Part shown: positions 46,805 to 55,781 of the stretch, one piece after another | How positions within the stretch are numbered: the stretch's first letter is position 1 | Layout of the letters: every line of letters begins with the position of its first letter | From: Rhodothermales bacterium | Lineage (GTDB): Bacteria > Bacteroidota > Rhodothermia > Rhodothermales > VXPQ01 | DNA: 64,000 bases | Assembly: GCA_022821845.1 (NCBI GenBank) | Contig: JAJECT010000035.1 | Coordinates: 1 to 64,000, forward strand | Direction of reading: 5' to 3' | Notes under the pieces: generated by a model | What the model saw: the letters and a program-made list of their open reading frames with translations, nothing else | Told to the model about the DNA's origin: nothing | Database searches by the model: none | Made by a program: the position numbers and the translations under genes

Positions 46805-47329
46805 GTGGGCGCGCTCGCTGTTGATTTCCTCGAAAAAGCCGCCGCCGCGGCGGATGCCTCTCCGATATGCACTTATTATTCACAACCGGGAAAAATTCCG
46901 CCGCGCGCACGCGCCTCCCCGCTTCGGTTCGCCGCAGGTGCACTCACAGGTTATGCACATTGCATTTTTTGCCCTATATCCCTATAAAAAAATAATTTAA
47001 ATAGAGGATACGGATTTTTTTCACACGTACTGCCTTGCGGTTATCGTTGCGGACGGTTTGTTTCCGACAGGGAAACGTTGCTTGTCAACACGTTGTTCAC
47101 AAGCAGGCGGTTTCTGGCGAGGTCCCTGGGGAATCTTTCTGCGGCGCTCGACGGCGCCGTATGGCATTCCCGCAGGCGGATAGCAGGATGGTAACGATTT
47201 CGGGAGAAAAAGACAAGCCGAAACGTATTGATTTTCGCGGGCGGCATTCGCAAAAATCGCCCCGTCGTTTTTGCCCCGGAACGCGAGCGGGCATATCTTC
47301 GTTGGATGGAACAGATTTGACGTGCTGTC
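46805..47329. other. dnaA upstream region with DnaA boxes and AT-rich run
   Basis: This 525-base divergent spacer holds two exact TTATNCACA boxes, TTATTCACA at 46876-46884 and TTATGCACA at 46951-46959. A near match TTGTTCACA is at 47093-47101. A strongly AT-rich stretch lies between them (about 46961-47000). It is either the autoregulated dnaA promoter or a second origin-like site. The rest (47110-47329) holds nothing I recognise. Confidence 0.6.
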
Positions 47330-47827
47330 ATGTTTGCGATAGGTATCGAAGCGCTAAAGCCGGGCGTGCATGAACGAACGTTCAGGCCGGAGGCCGAGGC
47401 GCTGGAATTGGATCCTTCGGTGTTTCGGGATGTGGACGTCTCCGCGCGACTGGACGTGGCCGAGGCGCAGATCCTTGTTTCGCTGACGGTTCGGGCGCAG
47501 GCCATACTGGAATGCGACCGTACGCTGCGTTCCTTCGATCGGCGGATCGAGGGTACGTACTGCGTCCTGTTCTCTTGCGCCGGGTTCGCAAGCGCGAGCA
47601 AAAATCGTTGCAACGAGGTCAGGATACTGGAGCCGAGTGATCGGGTCCTGGACCTTACCGATGTTGCGCGAGACACGATTTTGCTTGCGATGCCGGCGCG
47701 TCGCATTGCTCCCGGAGCAGAAGACATAGACATTCCGACAACATTCGGCATTCCGAAAGGAACGCAGGACGATAGCATAGACCCGCGCTGGGAAGCCCTT
47801 GGCGCATTAAAGTCGCAGAAGGACTAA
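47330..47827 (+). CDS. YceD/DUF177 family protein
   Basis: A 165-residue protein of the YceD family. These proteins are encoded just before rpmF in most bacteria and affect 23S rRNA accumulation. It has VDVSARLDVAEAQILVSLTV, AILECDRTLRSFDRRIEG, and a C-terminal acidic patch ending WEALGALKS. The cysteine in the LECDR motif is present. It is first in the yceD-rpmF-plsX-fabH-fabD-fabG order. Confidence 0.85.
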   Translation: MFAIGIEALKPGVHERTFRPEAEALELDPSVFRDVDVSARLDVAEAQILVSLTVRAQAILECDRTLRSFDRRIEGTYCVLFSCAGFASASKNRCNEVRILEPSDRVLDLTDVARDTILLAMPARRIAPGAEDIDIPTTFGIPKGTQDDSIDPRWEALGALKSQKD

Positions 47828-47877
47828 GGCCGCAGGCGCGCGCCCGCGTTGCCCTTGGTCGGCGAACACAGAAAATC

Positions 47878-48069
47878 ATGGCGAATCCCAAAAGAAAACA
47901 TTCCAAGGCTCGTACGCGGCAGCGCCGCGCGCGGTATTACGGCAGCTTGAGAGCGCCTCAGATAGTCGAGTGCTCCAACTGCGGTACGTTGAAGCTTTTG
48001 CATCACGCCTGTCCCAGTTGCGGTTATTACCGGGGCCGTCAGGTGATCCAGCGCAAAGAAGCCGTTTAG
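47878..48069 (+). CDS. rpmF: 50S ribosomal protein L32
   Basis: A 63-residue protein starting MANPKRKHSKARTRQRRARY. Cysteines C32, C35, C45 and C48 form a zinc ribbon, so this is the zinc-binding form, unlike the zinc-free L33 in the same window. Confidence 0.97.
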   Translation: MANPKRKHSKARTRQRRARYYGSLRAPQIVECSNCGTLKLLHHACPSCGYYRGRQVIQRKEAV

Positions 48070-48117
48070 GCCATACATCGCGTCCGGTTCGCCGGCCGTT
48101 TCTTCATGTCTTGAAAT

Positions 48118-49125
48118 ATGGCCATTCGGGTAGCGGTTGATGCTATGGGGGGCGACAAGGCGCCTGCCGTTGTCGTCGAGGGCGCCATTCGCGCGCTGGA
48201 CGCTTCGGACGGGGACCTTGAAGTGCTTCTTGCAGGGAGGCGAGACGCGCTGCAAGCCGAAATCGCCCCTGAAAAGGACCTGGTCGACCGGTTGCCCTTG
48301 CGCATCGTGCATGCGCCCGATATGATCGGAATGGACGAGGCGCCGGCCTCCGCCGTAAAAACGAAGCCGGGCTCTTCCATTCATATTGGACTCGCCGCCA
48401 TGCGGGAAGGCAAGGCGCACGCATTCGTCAGCGCAGGCAATACGGGCGCCGTCATGGCGGCTTCGCTTTTCGTCCTGGGGGCTATGCGGGGCGTTGCGCG
48501 GCCCTCGATCGTTGCGTTTTACCCCACCATCCGGGGCCATTGCATCATGCTTGACGTGGGCACCAATGTGGATTGCCGTCCCGAGCATTTGCTTCAGTTT
48601 GCGAAGATGGGTTCGATTTACGCCTCCGCGGCGATGCAGATTCCCAGACCGAAGGTGGCCCTGGTGAATCTGGGGGAAGAAGCCCGGAAGGGCAACGAGC
48701 AGGTAAAAGAGGCCTACAAACTCCTCCAGGCGTCCCCGGACATTCATTTTTGCGGGAATATCGAGGGGCGGGACATTCTGCATCATGCGGCCGACGTCGT
48801 GGTCTGCGACGGGTTCGTAGGCAATATTCTTCTCAAGTTCGGGGAGAGTTTGGCCTCTGCGATCCCGCAGATGATCTCGGAAGAAATGACGCGGCGGGCG
48901 TTCTCCGACGCGGACAAGGAGGTGGTGCGGGGGGCGCTTTCCGCCGTGCGCCTTCGGTTCAGCTACGAAGAGTACGGCGGCGCGCTGCTGCTTGGCGTGA
49001 ATGGCAATGTGATGATTGGCCACGGCGGGTCGTCGGCTCGCGCCATCGAGCGTATGATTCTTGTGGCCGCCGACGTGGCGCGGCACGGGGCGCTCGAGGC
49101 AATGAACAAGGCGTTCGGCGCATGA
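48118..49125 (+). CDS. plsX: Phosphate acyltransferase PlsX
   Basis: The enzyme makes acyl-phosphate from acyl-ACP for phospholipid synthesis. It has 335 residues with VAVDAMGGDKAPAVVVEGAI, AFVSAGNTGAVMAASL and VVVCDGFVGNILLKFGES. Its stop (TGA 49123-49125) overlaps an in-frame ATG of the fabH frame at 49122. Confidence 0.96.
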   Translation: MAIRVAVDAMGGDKAPAVVVEGAIRALDASDGDLEVLLAGRRDALQAEIAPEKDLVDRLPLRIVHAPDMIGMDEAPASAVKTKPGSSIHIGLAAMREGKAHAFVSAGNTGAVMAASLFVLGAMRGVARPSIVAFYPTIRGHCIMLDVGTNVDCRPEHLLQFAKMGSIYASAAMQIPRPKVALVNLGEEARKGNEQVKEAYKLLQASPDIHFCGNIEGRDILHHAADVVVCDGFVGNILLKFGESLASAIPQMISEEMTRRAFSDADKEVVRGALSAVRLRFSYEEYGGALLLGVNGNVMIGHGGSSARAIERMILVAADVARHGALEAMNKAFGA

Positions 49126-49190
49126 CGCTCCGAACCATCCCGTATGCAGAAGGCGTACCCCCGATCATGCAATCAGCGACGAACAGCGCC

Positions 49191-50225
49191 ATGAGCTATG
49201 CGGCTATTACAGCGGTTGGGCATTTTCTCCCCGAAGAACGTCTGACGAACGCGGACCTTGAGCGCCTGGTCGATACCGACGACGAATGGATACGGACGCG
49301 CACGGGTATTCGGGAGCGCCGCATTCTTCGCGATCCCGACAAGGCCACCGCCTACATGGCTTCGAACGCGGCGCAGGATTTAATTGAGAAGCGAGGGTTG
49401 AACCCGGAGGAAATCGATGCGATTATTGTCGCCACCATTACCCCGGATATGTTTTTTCCTGCGACGGCTTGCCTGGTGCAGCATGAAATCGGCGCGTCGA
49501 ATGCCTGGGGGTTCGATCTTTCCGCTGCGTGCAGCGGGTTTCTTTTCGCGCTTTCGACCGGGGCGCAAATGATCGAAAGCGGGCGGCACGAGAAGGTGCT
49601 TGTTATTGGGGCGGACAAGATGTCGGGCATTACGAATTTCGAGGACCGGAGCACATGCGTTCTGTTCGGGGACGCCGCCGCCGCCGTGCTTTTGGAGCCG
49701 GATCCCGGGGATTGCGGCGTGATCGATTTTTATCAGCGCGTCGATGGGAAACATGCCGGGCTGCTTTCCATGCCGGGCGGCGGGAGCCTGCGCCCTCCCA
49801 CCTACGAAACGGTGGCGAAGGGCATGCATTTTTTGCAGCAGCAAGGGCGCGCGGTGTTCAAGTACGCGGTGGACGGCATGGCCCGCGCCGCCGAAGAGAT
49901 CATGGACCGCCACCAGTTGGGGATAGACGATATTCGGTATCTCGTGCCGCACCAGGCCAACCAGCGCATTATCGACACGACGGCCCGCCAGATGGGCCTC
50001 GACAGCGACAAGGTGATGGTCAATATCGACCGGTACGGCAATACGACCGCCGCCACCATTCCCTTGTGCTTCGCGGATCGGGAGGAGGAACTGCGCCGGG
50101 GGGACGCCTTGGTGCTGGTGGCGTTCGGGGGCGGATTTACATGGGGCTCCTGTTATCTTCGCTGGGCCTACGACGGCAGCAAGGCGGCCAGAGCCAGGGA
50201 ATCGTACGCGGCCGCGGCGCTGTAG
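49191..50225 (+). CDS. fabH: 3-oxoacyl-[acyl-carrier-protein] synthase III
   Basis: The enzyme starts fatty-acid synthesis by condensing acyl-CoA with malonyl-ACP. With the start at 49191 (MSYAAITAVGHFLPEE) it has 344 residues and its triad falls at C114, H254 and N284, close to E. coli numbering; this supports that start. Alternative ATGs at 49122 (overlapping the plsX stop) and 49167 would add 23 or eight residues. It is 35 bases before fabD. Confidence 0.94.
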   Translation: MSYAAITAVGHFLPEERLTNADLERLVDTDDEWIRTRTGIRERRILRDPDKATAYMASNAAQDLIEKRGLNPEEIDAIIVATITPDMFFPATACLVQHEIGASNAWGFDLSAACSGFLFALSTGAQMIESGRHEKVLVIGADKMSGITNFEDRSTCVLFGDAAAAVLLEPDPGDCGVIDFYQRVDGKHAGLLSMPGGGSLRPPTYETVAKGMHFLQQQGRAVFKYAVDGMARAAEEIMDRHQLGIDDIRYLVPHQANQRIIDTTARQMGLDSDKVMVNIDRYGNTTAATIPLCFADREEELRRGDALVLVAFGGGFTWGSCYLRWAYDGSKAARARESYAAAAL

Positions 50226-50260
50226 CCACGGGTAACTTCCCGGCGCGATCATAGCCAACA

Positions 50261-51208
50261 ATGCATAACGCAGCTTTTCTTTTTCCGGGCCAGGGTAGCC
50301 AGTACGCCGGCATGGCCGAGGATTTGTACGAACGCTTCGCCGAAGCCCGCGAAATCATCGACCGGGCGGATCGGTTGTCGCCCTTTTCGCTTTCGGAGGC
50401 CATGTTCGGCCCGTCGGACGCGAACGGCGCCGCGCTGAAGCGGACCGACATGACGCAGCCCGCGCTGTACGTACACAGCATGGCGGCGATGGCCGTACTC
50501 CGCCGCGGCGGGTTTTCGGCAGCGATGGCGGCGGGCCACAGTCTTGGCGAGTACAGCGCCCTTGTTGCGGCGGGCGCGTTTTCTTTCGAGGACGGGTTGC
50601 AGCTTGTGCGGCGGCGGGGCGAACTGATGGCCACCGCGGACGACGAGCGTCCCGGCGCGATGGCCGCCGTGCTGGGCATGGAAGACGACGCCGCGGCGGG
50701 CGCGTGCGAGGCCGTTTCGTCCTCTTCCGACGTAGTGGTGGCGGCGAATTTCAATGCTCCCGGACAGGTGGTCATCTCCGGGGACGCCTCCGCCGTAGAA
50801 CGGGCTATGCAGGAGGCGCGCGCGCGAGGCGCTCGCCGCGTGGTTCCATTGCCCGTAAACGGCGCTTTTCATTCGCCGCTTATGGAGCAGGCCCGGGACG
50901 GACTCGAGCGCGCGCTTTCGGGATGCGCGATTCACCCTCCCCGATTTCCCGTGTACCTTAACGTGACAGCCTCCGCCGCGCGCGATCCCGACGAGATACG
51001 CAAGGCGCTCGTCGCGCAACTTACCTCGCCGGTGCATTGGTCCCGGTCGCTCCGGAACATGCATGCGGACGGCGCCGACGCATATATCGAGGTGGGCGCG
51101 GGCAAGGTGTTGTGCGGTCTGGCGCGACGTACCCTGGGGCGCGACGTTCAGATTGTTTCCGCCGGAAAAGCGGATGAGCTGGCGGCGATGCTCCCTGACG
51201 GAGCCTGA
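50261..51208 (+). CDS. fabD: Malonyl-CoA-ACP transacylase
   Basis: The enzyme loads malonate onto acyl carrier protein. It has 315 residues. The oxyanion-hole GQGSQ is at 10-14, the nucleophile S94 is in GHSLGEYSAL, and the histidine motif is PVNGAFHSPLM. It belongs to the plsX-fabH-fabD-fabG series. Confidence 0.96.
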   Translation: MHNAAFLFPGQGSQYAGMAEDLYERFAEAREIIDRADRLSPFSLSEAMFGPSDANGAALKRTDMTQPALYVHSMAAMAVLRRGGFSAAMAAGHSLGEYSALVAAGAFSFEDGLQLVRRRGELMATADDERPGAMAAVLGMEDDAAAGACEAVSSSSDVVVAANFNAPGQVVISGDASAVERAMQEARARGARRVVPLPVNGAFHSPLMEQARDGLERALSGCAIHPPRFPVYLNVTASAARDPDEIRKALVAQLTSPVHWSRSLRNMHADGADAYIEVGAGKVLCGLARRTLGRDVQIVSAGKADELAAMLPDGA

Positions 51209-51250
51209 CCGCCGCGCCCCCTTGTTCTCATTCACCGATTTCTTCGAATC

Positions 51251-52000
51251 ATGGCTTTCGATCTGAACGGAAAAACGGCGCTTGTTACGGGCGCTTCCCG
51301 AGGCATTGGCCGGGCTGTCGTCGAAACGCTCGCTGCGGCGGGCGCGCGCGTGGCCTTTACGTACCGGTCTTCCACGGACCAGGCGCAGGCGCTGTGTCGG
51401 CAGCTGGAGGACGCCGGTTCGGAATGTCTTGTTTTTCAGGGAGACGCCGCGAACATGTCGTCCGCCGAAGAAGCGGTGGGCGGCGTACTGGAAGCATGGG
51501 GCGCCATAGATATTCTGGTCAATAACGCAGGCATTACGCGAGACGGCCTGATGCTTCGGATGAGCGAGCAGGACTGGGACGCCGTGGTGGGAACCAACCT
51601 GAAAAGCGCGTTCAATTTTTGCAAAGCGGCGTATCGGCCCATGATGAAGCAGCGGAGCGGCAAGATCGTGAATATGTCGTCGGTGATCGGCGTTTCGGGC
51701 AACCCGGGACAAACGAACTATGCGGCTTCCAAGGCGGGCGTCATAGGTTTTTCGAAGAGCCTTGCCAAGGAGCTGGGCGGCCGCGGCGTCACCGTAAATG
51801 TGGTGGCCCCGGGCTACGTGGAAACGGACATGACGTCCGGGCTGAGCGACGCTGCCCGCAAGGCCTTGCTCGATACGGCGGCGCTGAAACGCACGGCCAC
51901 GCCGCAGGACGTCGCGAACGCCGTGCATTTTCTGGTTTCTTCCGCCGCGGATTACATCACGGGACACGTGTTGCATGTGGACGGCGGGCTTGCCATGTGA
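51251..52000 (+). CDS. fabG: 3-oxoacyl-[acyl-carrier-protein] reductase
   Basis: An NADPH-dependent short-chain reductase of 249 residues. It has TGASRGIG at 13-20, the NNAGITRDGLMLRM segment, and catalytic Y157 and K161 in NYAASKAG. It is last of the fab set at this locus; acpP and fabF, normally next, are at 11.4 kb. Confidence 0.96.
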   Translation: MAFDLNGKTALVTGASRGIGRAVVETLAAAGARVAFTYRSSTDQAQALCRQLEDAGSECLVFQGDAANMSSAEEAVGGVLEAWGAIDILVNNAGITRDGLMLRMSEQDWDAVVGTNLKSAFNFCKAAYRPMMKQRSGKIVNMSSVIGVSGNPGQTNYAASKAGVIGFSKSLAKELGGRGVTVNVVAPGYVETDMTSGLSDAARKALLDTAALKRTATPQDVANAVHFLVSSAADYITGHVLHVDGGLAM

Positions 52001-52049
52001 CCCATCCGGGCCTGTCGATTTCGGCCCGCCCCTCAGATAAACCCATTTT

Positions 52050-53573
52050 ATGAGCGAACACGAAGACAAATCATCCTTTTCCTACGCCAAGGTCATCGAC
52101 TTGACCCGTCGCGCCCAGCGCGAGCAGCATAGCGAGCAGCAGATTCAGGATATTCAGGAGAATGCTTCCCGGAACCTGCCAGGGGCCACACTGGACGCTT
52201 TGCCCGAAACCATGCGCGCGGCCCTGGGCGCCGCCGGATGGGATTCGCTCATGCCCGTTCAGGAGCAAGTCATTCCGCATATTCTCGAAGGGGCCGACCT
52301 GATCGTGCAGTCCCGCACCGGGTCTGGCAAGACGGGCGCGTTTCTGTTGCCGCTTTTCGAGCGCCTGGATCCGTCGCGTCGCGTTGCGCAAGCGCTCGTT
52401 ATGGCGCCCACCCGCGAGTTGGCCAAGCAGATCAACGAGGTGTTCGAGCATATGAAACAGGCTACTTCCGAGACCCGCGCGCTGGATTCCGTGCTGGTCT
52501 ACGGCGGCGTCGATTATCGTCCGCAGGTTCGGGGATTGCAGGACGGCGCCCAGGTCGTTATCGGTACCCCCGGTCGGATTCTGGACCATCTCAGCCGAGG
52601 CAACGCCGATTTTCGGACCCTCGACTATGTCATTTTCGACGAAGCCGACGAGATGCTTTCCATGGGTTTTTACCCGGACATGCAGGCGTTGAGACGGTAT
52701 TTGCCTGCTGAGCGGCACACGTTGATGTTCAGCGCCACGATTCCGCCCAGAGTCCGGTCGCTCAGCCGCGATTTTCTTACGGATCCCCGGTTTATTTCGT
52801 TAAGCGCGGGCCAGGAAAGCATCGAAACGATGGAGTACCGGTATTATGTAACCGATCCGATGGAAAAGGATCGGGTACTGGTTCGCCTCTTCGAGATCGA
52901 AAATCCCGAATCGGCCATCGTATTCGTCAACAAGAAAAAGGATGTCGAATACCTGACGACTTTTTTGCAGAATTACGGCTATAGCGCCGACGCCATCTCC
53001 GGGGATTTATCGCAGAGCGCCCGGGAGGCGGCGCTTGCTCGAACCCATGCCGGAGAGACGCGCTTTCTGGTCGCCACGGATGTCGCGGCCCGCGGGATCG
53101 ATATATCGGACCTCAGTCACGTATTCATGTACGACGTGCCGCAAGATCCGGAATACCTGATTCATCGATCCGGGCGGACCGCCCGCGCCGGAAAAATGGG
53201 CGTTGCGGTGGTGCTGGCCACTGTGGAGGACGAAACAGACCTTATCCGGTCGGCCATGCGCTATGGCGTGCCCGTGGAAAAACGGCCGCTGCCTACGCAG
53301 GAAGACGTGAGCGCCCGCGTTGGAGAGCGCCTTACGACCTTGCTGGAGAACCGCTTTCGCAAACGAACGAATATGGATCGGGAACGCGCTCGACAGTTCG
53401 TTCCGCTCGTCCGGGACCTGGCGCGGGAAGAGCCCGAAATTCTCGCCATGCTCGTGAGCGACGCCGCCGGGAACAGAGAACAGGCGGCGCGGAAGCAGGC
53501 GAAACCGGAGAAGAAGCAAGACACTGGGCAAAAGTCGCGAAATCGCGCTCCGCGTCGCGACAGGAAGCGGTAA
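52050..53573 (+). CDS. DEAD-box RNA helicase
   Basis: An ATP-dependent RNA helicase of 507 residues. It has a Q motif (WDSLMPVQEQVIPHI), motif I SRTGSGKT, motif II DEAD in IFDEADEMLSMGF, motif III SAT, and motif VI HRSGRTARAG. An N-terminal extension of about 55 residues is Gln/Glu-rich, and a basic Lys/Gln/Arg-rich C-terminal tail probably binds RNA. It lies 49 bases after fabG and may be co-transcribed. Likely roles are ribosome assembly or RNA decay. Confidence 0.93.
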   Translation: MSEHEDKSSFSYAKVIDLTRRAQREQHSEQQIQDIQENASRNLPGATLDALPETMRAALGAAGWDSLMPVQEQVIPHILEGADLIVQSRTGSGKTGAFLLPLFERLDPSRRVAQALVMAPTRELAKQINEVFEHMKQATSETRALDSVLVYGGVDYRPQVRGLQDGAQVVIGTPGRILDHLSRGNADFRTLDYVIFDEADEMLSMGFYPDMQALRRYLPAERHTLMFSATIPPRVRSLSRDFLTDPRFISLSAGQESIETMEYRYYVTDPMEKDRVLVRLFEIENPESAIVFVNKKKDVEYLTTFLQNYGYSADAISGDLSQSAREAALARTHAGETRFLVATDVAARGIDISDLSHVFMYDVPQDPEYLIHRSGRTARAGKMGVAVVLATVEDETDLIRSAMRYGVPVEKRPLPTQEDVSARVGERLTTLLENRFRKRTNMDRERARQFVPLVRDLAREEPEILAMLVSDAAGNREQAARKQAKPEKKQDTGQKSRNRAPRRDRKR

Positions 53574-53600
53574 AGCCGACCTGCTTTTCCGTCGCGGCTA
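53574..53600. terminator. Possible shared hairpin between convergent genes
   Basis: AGCC-GAC (53574-53580) can pair with GTC-GC-GGCT (53591-53599) around a T-rich loop, with a two-base bulge. It fills the gap between the convergent helicase and histidine-kinase genes. It is weak. Confidence 0.3.
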
Positions 53601-55757
53601 TTATCCCGCCGCGTTCTCCGGCTGTTCCATGGGCAGGTCGATAATCATTTCGGTGAACTCGCCCGGTTCGGTATTTACGCGAATGGCGCCGCCATGCTCG
53701 CGGATAATGTCGCTGGACATGGCGAGGCCCAGGCCCGTGCCCTGGTCGGTAGGCTTCGTAGTGAAGAAAGGATCGAATATTTTCGCCAGCACCTCGTCCG
53801 GAATTCCGTTTCCGTTGTCCTTGATGCGTATTTCGACGGCGTCTTCCTTGCGCCGGGTGCCGAGCCACAGCGTCGGCATGTAGGCTTCGATGCCTTCCCC
53901 GTTGGCGGCCTTCTCCCGTCGTTTTTCGTCGACCGCGTAGCAACTGTTGTTCACCATATTCAGGAAAACGCGGCCCAAATCCTGGGAGATGACATTGAGG
54001 ACCCCTGCATTCGGGTCGAAGTCCTGTTTGATGTCAAGTTGAAAGTCGGAGTCGTTCGCTCGTACGCTGTGGTAGGCAAGCCGGGCATGTTCGTCGAGCA
54101 GATTGTTGATGTCGGTGTCCTGGTGTTTCGCTTCGCCGCGGCCCAGCATCAGCATGTCGTGCACGATGCGGTCCGCCCGTTCGCCGTGATGCCGAATGCG
54201 CTCGAAGTTGCTGTTCAGATCGTCCGTGATTTCCTGGACGAGGCTTTGTTGCTCGTCGCTGAGCGCCGTTTCGCTTTCGTTCAGCACTTCGTGCAACTCT
54301 TCAAGCAGGTCTTCTGACGCTTCGGAGAAATTCTTGACGAAATTCAGCGGATTTCTGATTTCGTGGGCCACGCCCGCCGTCAATTCGCCGAGGGCCGCCA
54401 GTTTTTCCTGCATAACGATCTGGTCCTGGGCCTGTCGCAGTTTGTCCAGAACGCGTTCCAGTTCGCTGTTCTTTTCCTTCAGGTCTTCCGCCAGCAATTC
54501 CACGAGGTTGAGTCGCTGTACTTCCAGGGCGTGTTGCCGGAACACTTCCAGGGCGCCGGCCATGTCGGTCACTTCGTCGTTCCCGGAGATTTCGACCTGC
54601 ACTTCCAGGTCGCCCGTGGACATGCGATGCATCCAGTCCGACAGCCGCTGAATGCGGGAAAGCAATGTGCGTCCGACGAAGAGCCAGGCGATGAGAATAG
54701 CGCCGACGATGCTGAAAATACTGATCGAAAGGAGCAGCGTTCGGCCCGTGAAGATGGCGTCGCTGGAAGCGTCGGCGGCGTCTTGCGCCCGGCTGCGCGC
54801 CGAAACCACCAGGCTATCCACTTGCGCGACGAGAAAGGTCGCCTCGTCGCTGTTGTAGGCCAGCAAATCTTGTTGATTTTCGGCGAGACGAAGCGCTTCC
54901 TGCAGCAAAACGAAGCCGCTTGCGTCCCCCGTTCCCAGTACGTACAGCTCATCGAACGCCGGCGCGAGCTGGGCATGGAACGGGTCGTCCTGGAGCACGA
55001 TCAGATTGCGCTCGATGCGGCTGGCGGCGGCTTCGAAGCGTTCTCGCAGCGGTTCGATCGTTGCCGCATAGGAGTGGGTAAATGCGTTTACCAGCAGCTC
55101 TGTCGCGATGTTGGCGTCCGCTTGCAGCTCGGACAAATGACGATACCGTTCGAATTCCTCTACGGTGAAATGCTCTGTGCTGTCCGCCGGGGGCGCGCCG
55201 AGTTCGCGGTATCCGGTGATCGTGTAGAACAACTGGTCGTCGATGGCCGAGACCACAATGCGTTCGAGGCGATTGCGCAGGTTGATGATGCGTTCTCGCA
55301 AATCTTCCCGCGCAGCGACCAGCTCGAACATTCTGGCGCCCTGGTCTTTGATGACCTCGATATTGGCGATCAGCGTATCGGAATGGGCGCGAATGCGCTG
55401 GACCCGTTCGTCGGTTCCCTCGGTGCGTTCCAGAATAGCCAGTTGCTGGTCGAAGGATTCGCGCGCGTCGCTGATGCCCACATAAATTTCTTCGAATAGT
55501 TCGGGCGTCTCGGCGGCGGCCAGGCGCGGGGCGGCCACCACGAGGGTTCCGCTGTACTGGGCGATCTCGAACGCCGCCGCCATTTCGGGAATAGCGCCTT
55601 CGTTTACGTCGCTTTGGGCTTCGCCGACACGGTTGAAGGAAAACCACCCGACCAGGCTCGCCGCCACGGTAAGCGTAACGGCGCCCCCAATGCCTGCGTA
55701 GAGCTGGGTGGATATCCGGACGCGCCGGCGCTTCGGGGTATTCGGGGAGTCGGTCAA
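53601..55757 (-). CDS. Transmembrane sensor histidine kinase (HAMP, HisKA, HATPase)
   Basis: An inner-membrane kinase of 718 residues. TM1 is at about 20-42 (YAGIGGAVTLTVAASLVGWF). A large all-helical periplasmic domain (about 45-340, TorS-like in character) follows, then TM2 at about 343-366 and a HAMP linker. A coiled coil follows (VLDKLRQAQDQIVMQEKLAA). The phosphoacceptor H465 is in GVAHEIRNPLNF and the catalytic domain has NMVNNSCYAVD, DNGNGIP and GTGLGLAMS. It has no receiver domain. It is last in an operon 24 bases after a periplasmic binding protein gene; the only receiver domain in the operon belongs to the REC-PP2C protein at 57.6-58.7 kb, a plausible partner. Confidence 0.9.
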   Translation of the reverse strand: MTDSPNTPKRRRVRISTQLYAGIGGAVTLTVAASLVGWFSFNRVGEAQSDVNEGAIPEMAAAFEIAQYSGTLVVAAPRLAAAETPELFEEIYVGISDARESFDQQLAILERTEGTDERVQRIRAHSDTLIANIEVIKDQGARMFELVAAREDLRERIINLRNRLERIVVSAIDDQLFYTITGYRELGAPPADSTEHFTVEEFERYRHLSELQADANIATELLVNAFTHSYAATIEPLRERFEAAASRIERNLIVLQDDPFHAQLAPAFDELYVLGTGDASGFVLLQEALRLAENQQDLLAYNSDEATFLVAQVDSLVVSARSRAQDAADASSDAIFTGRTLLLSISIFSIVGAILIAWLFVGRTLLSRIQRLSDWMHRMSTGDLEVQVEISGNDEVTDMAGALEVFRQHALEVQRLNLVELLAEDLKEKNSELERVLDKLRQAQDQIVMQEKLAALGELTAGVAHEIRNPLNFVKNFSEASEDLLEELHEVLNESETALSDEQQSLVQEITDDLNSNFERIRHHGERADRIVHDMLMLGRGEAKHQDTDINNLLDEHARLAYHSVRANDSDFQLDIKQDFDPNAGVLNVISQDLGRVFLNMVNNSCYAVDEKRREKAANGEGIEAYMPTLWLGTRRKEDAVEIRIKDNGNGIPDEVLAKIFDPFFTTKPTDQGTGLGLAMSSDIIREHGGAIRVNTEPGEFTEMIIDLPMEQPENAAG

Positions 55758-55781
55758 GGAGGTTCGCCTGCGAGCGGGGAG

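Noticed and set aside
46608..46943. A frameshifted DnaA domain I in another reading frame
   Set aside because: The alternative frames upstream of the GTG translate to Arg/Pro-rich sequence with no similarity to domain I.
50249..52069. 606-codon minus-strand open frame opposite fabD and fabG
   Set aside because: Both plus-strand genes have intact catalytic motifs; the reverse frame has none.
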